DNA of 25,000 nt from Paratrimastix pyriformis. Taxonomy: Eukaryota > Preaxostyla > Paratrimastigidae. Under the pieces are notes generated by a model. It was not told where the DNA came from. It was given only the letters and a program-made list of their open reading frames with translations, and searched no databases. The stretch is from contig JAPMOS010000306.1 in NCBI GenBank assembly GCA_027972325.1, positions 1-25,000 on the forward strand, given 5' to 3'. The position numbers and the translations under genes were made by a program. This document shows, in pieces, positions 21,130 through 25,000 of this stretch (position 1 is the stretch's first letter; every line of letters begins with the position of its first letter).

Positions 21130-22099
21130 ATCATCATCATCCAATCATCATCATCCAGTCATCATCATCATCATCATCATCATCATGTCATCGTATCATC
21201 ATCCAATCATCATCCAATCATCATCCAATCATCCGATCATCATCATCCGATCATCATCATCATCCAGTCATCATCATCCGATCATCATCATCCCATCATC
21301 ATCATCCCATCATCATCATCCCATCATCATCATCCCATCATCACCATCCCATCATCATCATCCAATCATCACCATCCCATCATCATCATCCCATCATCAT
21401 CATCATCATCACCATCACCATCACCATCACCATTACCATTACCACCAACATCATCCCAACATGACATCAGCATCAGCATCAGCATTCGCGGCGCTGTCCT
21501 GTCACTCTCCCGTGCTTAACGCCACAATATCATCTCACTGTCATTTGTTCTACCCTGCCCGCCCCAACGCGATCACAGATTCTGATGCCGCACCTCGCGG
21601 CCCCCGCCCCGGCCTCCTCCGAGCCTGCCAAGGTGGGTTACCTGCCCGTCACGGCCCTCAAGCAGATGGCCCGCCTGCTCGGCCGGTTCCCCGGCCCCCG
21701 CACGGCCCAGTTCGTCTGGGACCTGTGGGTCTGGCGCGCCGCTGCCGCCAAGGCCGCCGCCGAGGCCCCCGCCGCCCCTGCCGCTGAGGGTGCAGCCCCG
21801 CAGGCCGCCCAGGCCCAGGCCCGCTGCCCCCTGCACCCAGACGCACTCAAGGTTTTCATCACGAGCGCCGTCAACAACCTGCTTGACTACGAGCCCGCGT
21901 GGACCTTCCTGGAGGCGGCCCTGGCCCATCCCACCACCAACGCCGATGTGTTGAAGCACTTTGTGCTCTGCGCGACGGCCGTCGGGTCGGCCAGCACGGT
22001 CGCCGCCCCGCCCATCCCCTTGTCATCCATTCATCATCATCACCCATTCATCGCCATCCATTCATCATCATCATCCAATCATCATCCATTCATCATCCA

Positions 22100-22140
<41 letters not shown>

Positions 22141-22588
22141 TTCATCACCGCACGCTCGCCGCCCCGCTCGCTGCCACCACTGTCACCGTTTCAATCATCC
22201 GACACCTTTCAATCACCAATTAGCATCGTCCAATCATCCAATCATCATCATCCAATCATCATCATCATCACCCAACCATCAGCACCATCCAATCATCAGC
22301 ATCATCATTCATCAGCATCATTACCACTCCCTTCTTCATCTAATCACCATCACCAATTCCCTTCGCCTCTCTCCAGCCCCCTCGCAAGCTCCTCTCCCAG
22401 CTCGCTCGCCGGCCAGGCCCACCGCGGCTGCACCGTGGCCCACTCCGTTCGGCTGTCCGGCATGCTGTTCGGCCTGCTGGAGCACCCGAACTGGGCCGTC
22501 CGCCGGATGACCTGGGTGGCCCTGGGCGAGGCCCTGCCCGCCCTGGTCACGGATCACATCGCCAAGGCTGCGGGGGCCGAGCAGGTCG

Positions 22589-22626
<38 letters not shown>

Positions 22627-23840
22627 ACAGCAGCAGCATCCAATCAGCGTCAGCATCGTCATCAGCATCATCATCGCCACCATCACCATCACCAGATCAT
22701 CATCACTGCTGCATTCCGCGCCCCTCAGGACGCGAGCCTCCTGGCCCAGATGGCCGCCCTCGCCCAGCGCACTGTCCTCTGCCGATCATCATCATCCGAT
22801 CATCATCACTCTGCTGCCTTCCGCACCCCCGCCCCCGCCCCAGGACGCGAGCCTCCTTGCCATCATCATCATCATCATCATCGTCATCGTCATCCAATCA
22901 TCATTCGATAATCACCACTCACCACTCACCCGCCCACCCCACCCACCCCAGGACGCGAGCCTCCTTGCCCAGATGGCCGCCCTCGCCCAGCGCACCGTCC
23001 TCGCCTTCATCGCCGACCCCACAACGGGCGCCACCGAGGGCCCTGCCGCCGCCGCTGCCGCCCCGTGCGACGACGAGAGCTGCGAGGATGAGCCCGCAGA
23101 TGCCCCCGAGACGGAGGCCGTTCCTGGTGGCGTTCGGCTGCTGCCTGCCCGCTGGCAGGTGGTCGTCCTGTGCGCGACCTGTCAGGTGCGTCTGGCGGCC
23201 TGGCCGGCGGGCGACGCGGCCACGGAGCGGCTTCGGGCGCAGGTCTGGTTGTGCCGCTGACCTCCCCCCAATCCCCCCTTCGCCATGATGACGATGATTG
23301 GATGATGATGATGATGATTGGACGATGATTGGACGATGATTGGACGATGATTGGACGATGATGATGATGATGATTGGACGATGATGATGATGATGACGAC
23401 GACGATTGGACGATGATTGGACGATGATTGGATGATGATGATTGGATGATGATCGGATGATGATCGGATGATGATCGGATGATGATGATGAGGCGGAGGA
23501 TGATGATTTGCTGGCTCGCTGGATGATGATGGCTGGCTGGCTGGCTGGCTGGCTGGATGATGATCGTGATGATCCCACCCGCCAAAACTCATTGTTCGTT
23601 TTCCGTCCTGCCCCACCCCCAGGCCCGTGACCGCGTGGAGGCCATCGTCTCTGCCCTTGTCTCGGCCCTGACGGGCGCCCCCGGCCAGGTGCGTCCCCCC
23701 CAGATTGTCAAGAAGGACGTTCCGTTCTACCGGCGCCCCCAGGCGGACTCGCTGGACAAGCTGACCATGCAGCCCATGAACGTTGACATGCCCCAGCTGC
23801 AGGTCGGTCATCAGCATCCAATCATCAGCATCATCATCAG

Positions 23841-23898
<58 letters not shown>

Positions 23899-24000
23899 TG
23901 GATAAGCTGACCATGCAGCCCATGAACGTCGACATGCCCCAGCTGCAGGTCGGTCATCATCATCAGCAGCATCATCATCATCACCATCATCATCATCCAG

Positions 24001-24055
<55 letters not shown>

Positions 24056-24280
24056 ATCATCATCATCCAATCATCATCATCTGGACAAGCTGACCATGCA
24101 GCCCATGAACGTCGACATGCCCCTGCTGCAGGTCGGTCATCAGCATCCAGTTATTATTATTACCATCATCATCATCCGATCATCATCATCATCCGATCAT
24201 CATCATCATCCGATCATCATCATCATCCGATCATCATCATCGTCCGATCATCATCATCGTCCGATCATCATCAGCATCCG

Positions 24281-24329
<49 letters not shown>

Positions 24330-24739
24330 ACATCATCACACAATCAGACAATCAGACAATCAGACAATCAGACAATCAGACAATCTCACAATCAGACAAT
24401 CATTCAATCTCAGCATCAGCATCAGCATCCAACCATCATCATCATCATCATCATCATCATCACCGTCTCCCTGCCCGCCCCTCCGCCCCCTCGCAGCTTC
24501 TCGAGGTTCTGCTGGAGCGCGTCTGCCTCCAGATCCACACGCAAATCACGTTCACCCCCTCCGCCGAGTCAACGACCGACGGCGAGCTCTTCCTGACTCG
24601 CCTCTACCGGGCCATGCTGCCTGCCCAGGCCAGGCGCCATCCCATGCTGCGGGGCGTGCTCATTCGCCTGGGGGCGCCGCTGCTCTTCGCCGGGCTGGCC
24701 TGGGTCGATGCCTCACAGACGCTGGCCCAGATCGAGCGG
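8235..24739 (+). CDS. Large helix-rich protein of unknown function, 25 exons, 3' end beyond window
   Basis: I do not recognise this protein. Exons: 8235-8630, 8680-9033, 9364-9520, 10328-10525, 10904-11044, 11360-11619, 12012-12138, 12319-12481, 14665-14675 (tentative), 15216-15407, 15520-15636, 16016-16171, 16382-16525, 17102-17366, 18360-18558, 18893-18968, 19263-19432, 19729-20019, 20408-20555, 20693-20835, 21579-21980, 22417-22584, 22952-23242, 23623-23802, 24497-24739. All phases close, giving 1,664 codons with no stop. ATG 8235 is the first ATG of the frame and has G at -3 and +4. The product is soluble and rich in Leu/Ala helices spaced like HEAT/ARM repeats (for example DVCLIAARNLPKILLHSA in exon 1 and FQVLLPLVTFLCQHI in exon 2). 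I see no membrane segment, signal peptide or catalytic motif. Exon 13 encodes an acidic run (EEEAAEAGSDEEEEEEAAGS); exons 18 and 21 carry Ala/Pro-rich linkers. This suggests a scaffold, but that is inference. Weak points: the exon 8-10 connection, the exon 21 donor (21980 or 21998, both in frame) and the exon 22 acceptor. The gene probably continues past the window because exon 25 ends at a GTCCGT donor. Confidence 0.85.
9150..9335. repeat. CATCAACGT repeats in intron 2 of the plus-strand gene
   Basis: Nine-base CATCAACGT and CATCATCGT units, followed by CCCA repeats (9335-9358) before the CAG acceptor of exon 3. Confidence 0.85.
9760..9895. repeat. TTCCATCCCC ten-base repeat in intron 3
   Basis: About twelve units with a C-run interruption near 9826-9843. 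Confidence 0.85.
10241..10322. repeat. TGCTTGC seven-base array abutting the exon 4 acceptor
   Basis: About eleven TGCTTGC units end six bases before exon 4; the acceptor TTGCCCAG looks like a modified last unit. Confidence 0.9.
10540..10880. repeat. CAT/CCAAT repeats in intron 4
   Basis: CATCATCCAATCATC units, then CATCTTCAT units (10797-10850). Confidence 0.87.
11655..11965. repeat. CAT/CCAAT/CCAGTCAT repeats in intron 6
   Basis: Includes a near-pure CAT array at about 11822-11905. Confidence 0.87.
12160..12258. repeat. GATTGGATGGTGGC repeats in intron 7 (reverse orientation)
   Basis: Degenerate units reading GATTGGATGGTGGTG on the transcript strand, opposite to the CAT orientation in most introns of this gene. 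Confidence 0.8.
13659..14022 (-). CDS. Two exon-like segments resembling KIF-binding protein TPR region, antisense in intron 8
   Basis: The clearer segment, 13763-13659, follows a CAG acceptor and ends at GTCGGC, encoding 35 residues in phase 0 (EWVEQSCSLARYYIEVG, then RLADAERCLREAAAIAAD). Its spacing of EW, L, YYI, A, CL and AA matches the TPR-like segment of KIFBP as I remember it from the human protein (EWALNAATLSQYYI, then ARHCLSAANVI). A second segment, 14022-13954, reads in the same phase (LARQARKKERPKWPMDT) and would join directly, matching the place of the TLKRQ-type stretch before EW in KIFBP. I could not find the rest of KIFBP on either side, so this is a fragment, an incompletely modelled nested gene, or a generic TPR exon. 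KIFBP regulates kinesins; no function is claimed for this copy. Confidence 0.38.
14153..14279. repeat. Tandem duplication of about 55 bp
   Basis: 14153-14207 and 14224-14279 are nearly identical (one added T and one A/G change), separated by a short spacer, period 71. Confidence 0.9.
14380..14610. repeat. GGGCTGGG minisatellite
   Basis: Imperfect GGGCTGGGGTTGGGCCAGG-like units of mixed length; strongly G-rich on the plus strand. Confidence 0.85.
14665..14675 (+). CDS. Tentative 11-nt microexon (exon 9) of the large plus-strand gene
   Basis: Exon 8 ends in phase 2 at 12481 and exon 10 starts in phase 1 at 15216, so they cannot join directly through the GTCCGG donor. An 11-nt piece after the acceptor CTTTCCCTTCAG, ending before GTCAGC, restores the frame and adds about four residues. 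The alternative is that exon 8 runs on to 12488 and uses the donor GTAAAA, which joins exon 10 in frame with no microexon. The GTC-type donor and good acceptor favour the microexon only slightly. Confidence 0.4.
14727..15127. repeat. Long CAC array followed by CATCAG hexamers
   Basis: About 93 uninterrupted CAC triplets (14751-15030) plus a shorter run before, then about fifteen CATCAG units (15033-15127). It lies in the intron before exon 10. Confidence 0.95.
15409..15510. repeat. CAT repeats in intron 10
   Basis: Short CAT and CACCAT runs filling most of a 112-nt intron. Confidence 0.8.
15785..15999. repeat. CAT/CCAGTCAT repeats in intron 11
   Basis: Ends in a near-pure CAT array (about 15913-15998). 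Confidence 0.87.
16198..16345. repeat. CATCACCCAGTCAT repeats in intron 12
   Basis: Units of CATCATCATCCAT and CATCACCCAGT. Confidence 0.8.
16558..17096. repeat. CAT/CCAAT/CACCGC repeats in intron 13
   Basis: CCAATCATCATC units (16560-16727), a diverged copy of the exon 13 end (16728-16759), CAC/CGC runs (16780-16890) and a CAT array (17020-17092). Confidence 0.87.
16728..16759 (+). repeat. Diverged copy of the 3' end and donor of exon 13 inside intron 13
   Basis: 27 of 32 positions match 16507-16538, which span the last 19 nt of exon 13 and its GTCTGC donor. The copy has GTCCGT, also a good donor for this genome. Confidence 0.85.
17400..18088. repeat. ATGACACAGAC satellite in intron 14
   Basis: Alternating 11-bp ATGACACAGAC and 16-bp ATGACATGACACAGAC units, with ATGACACACAC variants in the left part; a block near 17523-17620 is itself repeated. 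Confidence 0.93.
18089..18150 (+). repeat. Exact 62-bp copy of the exon 14 end and donor inside intron 14
   Basis: Identical to 17311-17372 over 62 bp: the last 56 nt of exon 14 plus GTCTGC. The two copies bracket the ATGACACAGAC satellite. Confidence 0.95.
18178..18306. repeat. CACA and ACAGCACAGACAG repeats in intron 14
   Basis: CA dinucleotide runs with a poly-C stretch (18200-18213), then CAGCACAGACAG units. Confidence 0.85.
18566..18850. repeat. CAT/CCAAT repeats in intron 15
   Basis: CATCATCCAATCATC units with CATCCGAT variants and CATCTT units at the right end. Confidence 0.85.
19022..19203. repeat. ATG array and CTG array in intron 16
   Basis: ATG triplets (19024-19116), a 38-nt unique spacer, then about sixteen CTG triplets (19155-19203). 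The ATG array is in reverse orientation for this gene. Confidence 0.9.
19443..19700. repeat. CAT, CAA and CATCATAGTCAC repeats in intron 17
   Basis: CAT array (19465-19505), CAG/CAA runs (19506-19531), then seven CATCATAGTCAC 12-bp units (19533-19622). Confidence 0.87.
20044..20378. repeat. CAT/CCAGTCAT repeats in intron 18
   Basis: Begins with a short GATTGGATG stretch (20046-20090), then CATCATCCAGTCAT units and a CAT array (20308-20376). Confidence 0.87.
20594..20651. repeat. ATTGGATGATG repeats in intron 19 (reverse orientation)
   Basis: Three or four 11-bp units and a short ATG run, opposite to the CAT orientation of the flanking introns. Confidence 0.82.
20848..21480. repeat. Very long CAT/CCAAT/CCCAT repeat block in intron 20
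   Basis: Two near-pure CAT arrays (20957-21033 and 21054-21126) flanked by CCAATCATCAT, CCGATCATCAT and CCCATCATCAT units. Confidence 0.9.
22022..22340. repeat. CAT/CCATT/CCAAT repeats in intron 21
   Basis: CATCCATTCATCAT units with a unique interruption near 22147-22200. Confidence 0.82.
22590..22695. repeat. CAT and CAGCATCGT repeats in intron 22
   Basis: CAT array (22591-22625), then mixed CAGCAT and CACCAT units, leading into a partial copy of exon 23. Confidence 0.8.
22726..22779 (+). repeat. Partial copy of the 5' end of exon 23, with acceptor, inside intron 22
   Basis: 52 of 54 positions match 22949-23002 (acceptor CAG plus the first 51 nt of exon 23). Read as a minimal exon ending at GTCCTC it would be in phase 0 on both sides and add 15 codons. 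Confidence 0.92.
22841..22860 (+). repeat. Second, shorter copy of the exon 23 acceptor region
   Basis: 20 bp identical to 22949-22968, cut off by CAT repeats. The sequence before it (CTGCCTTCCGCACCCC) matches the sequence before the first copy, so the duplicated unit included intron 3' sequence. Confidence 0.88.
23283..23572. repeat. ATTGGACGATG/ATTGGATGATG repeats in intron 23 (reverse orientation)
   Basis: About twenty units of GATGATTGGACGAT and GATCGGATGAT type, then GGCT runs (23531-23552). Confidence 0.87.
23814..24080. repeat. CAT arrays flanking the second copy of the exon 24 end
   Basis: CAT/CAG triplets (23814-23897) and (23954-24080) in intron 24. Confidence 0.87.
23898..23959 (+). 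repeat. Second copy of the exon 24 3' end and donor
   Basis: 60 of 62 positions match 23752-23813, which hold the last 51 nt of exon 24, GTCGGT and the first intron bases. Confidence 0.94.
24081..24142 (+). repeat. Third copy of the exon 24 3' end and donor
   Basis: 60 of 62 positions match 23752-23813. It shares GTCGAC with the second copy and has a private CAG-to-CTG change. Confidence 0.94.
24143..24466. repeat. CCGATCATCATCAT units, CAT array and CAATCAGACA ten-base repeat in intron 24
   Basis: CCGATCATCATCAT units (24175-24285), a CAT array (24285-24328), then six CAATCAGACA-like units (24340-24400). Confidence 0.86.
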
Positions 24740-25000
24740 GTCCGTGAGGATGATTGGAGGATGCTGCTGATGCTTTTGAGGATCGGATGAGGATCGGATG
24801 AGGATGAGGATGATGGATGATGGATGTTGATGGTGAGGTTGGTGGTGAGGTTGATGGTGAGGTTGGTGATGATGAGGATGATGTTGTTGAAGATTGGCCT
24901 TTTTTGACATGGGCGAGGGGGTGGGGGGGGTTCTCATTTGATCGAAGTCGCATTCAAATTACGGAGGAGAGAGAAATTCACAAATCGCTCCCTCCCCCCC
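24740..25000 (+). other. Start of intron 25, running off the window
   Basis: Begins with the GTCCGT donor, carries degenerate GATGAGGATGATGG and GAGGTTGGTG units (24748-24890), then unique sequence. No coding segment recognised. Confidence 0.65.

Noticed and set aside
23243-23260. A stop codon shortly after exon 23 that could end the plus-strand gene.
   Set aside because: A GTCTGG donor precedes it, and exon 24 follows in the correct phase with similar composition, so the gene more likely continues.

Overview
The window is a piece of a GC-rich nuclear genome from a unicellular eukaryote. Both main genes are cut by many spliceosomal introns, and most of these introns are filled with trinucleotide and short-unit tandem repeats, chiefly CAT/ATG triplets and a CCAATCATCATC-type unit. 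Nothing in the sequence lets me name the species. A gamma-tubulin complex subunit, a dolichol-phosphate-mannose synthase subunit and possibly a kinesin-binding-protein fragment are all generic eukaryotic signatures.

Layout. Positions 1-7595 on the minus strand hold a nearly complete gene for gamma-tubulin complex component 4 (GCP4/TUBGCP4). I resolve fifteen exons; only the last few codons lie beyond position 1. The tenth intron of this gene (2122-3404) contains a complete, compact, same-strand gene (2874-3255, three exons, 93 codons) for DPM3, the small membrane subunit of dolichol-phosphate mannose synthase. Positions 7596-8234 are a head-to-head intergenic region. From 8235 to the right edge the plus strand holds one large gene, modelled as 25 exons and about 1,660 codons so far. 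It encodes a helix-rich, probably HEAT/ARM-like protein that I do not recognise. Its eighth intron (from 12482) is over 2 kb of largely unique sequence and carries minus-strand exon-like segments, one resembling the TPR region of KIF-binding protein (KIFBP).

The exon models rest on reading-frame phase closing at every junction and, for GCP4 and DPM3, on family motifs running across the joins. Three observations stand out. (1) Nearly every intron begins GTCYGY rather than the canonical GTAAGT/GTATGT. (2) At least five exon edges are followed or preceded, inside the adjoining intron, by extra copies of that edge, with its splice site, embedded in the simple repeats. (3) The intron repeats are mostly oriented so that the transcript reads CAT-type triplets, which have no stop codon in any sense frame.

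The genes are not a functional unit: microtubule nucleation, ER glycosylation and an unknown scaffold are neighbours only by position. No tRNA, rRNA, CRISPR array, transposon or viral relic was recognised.
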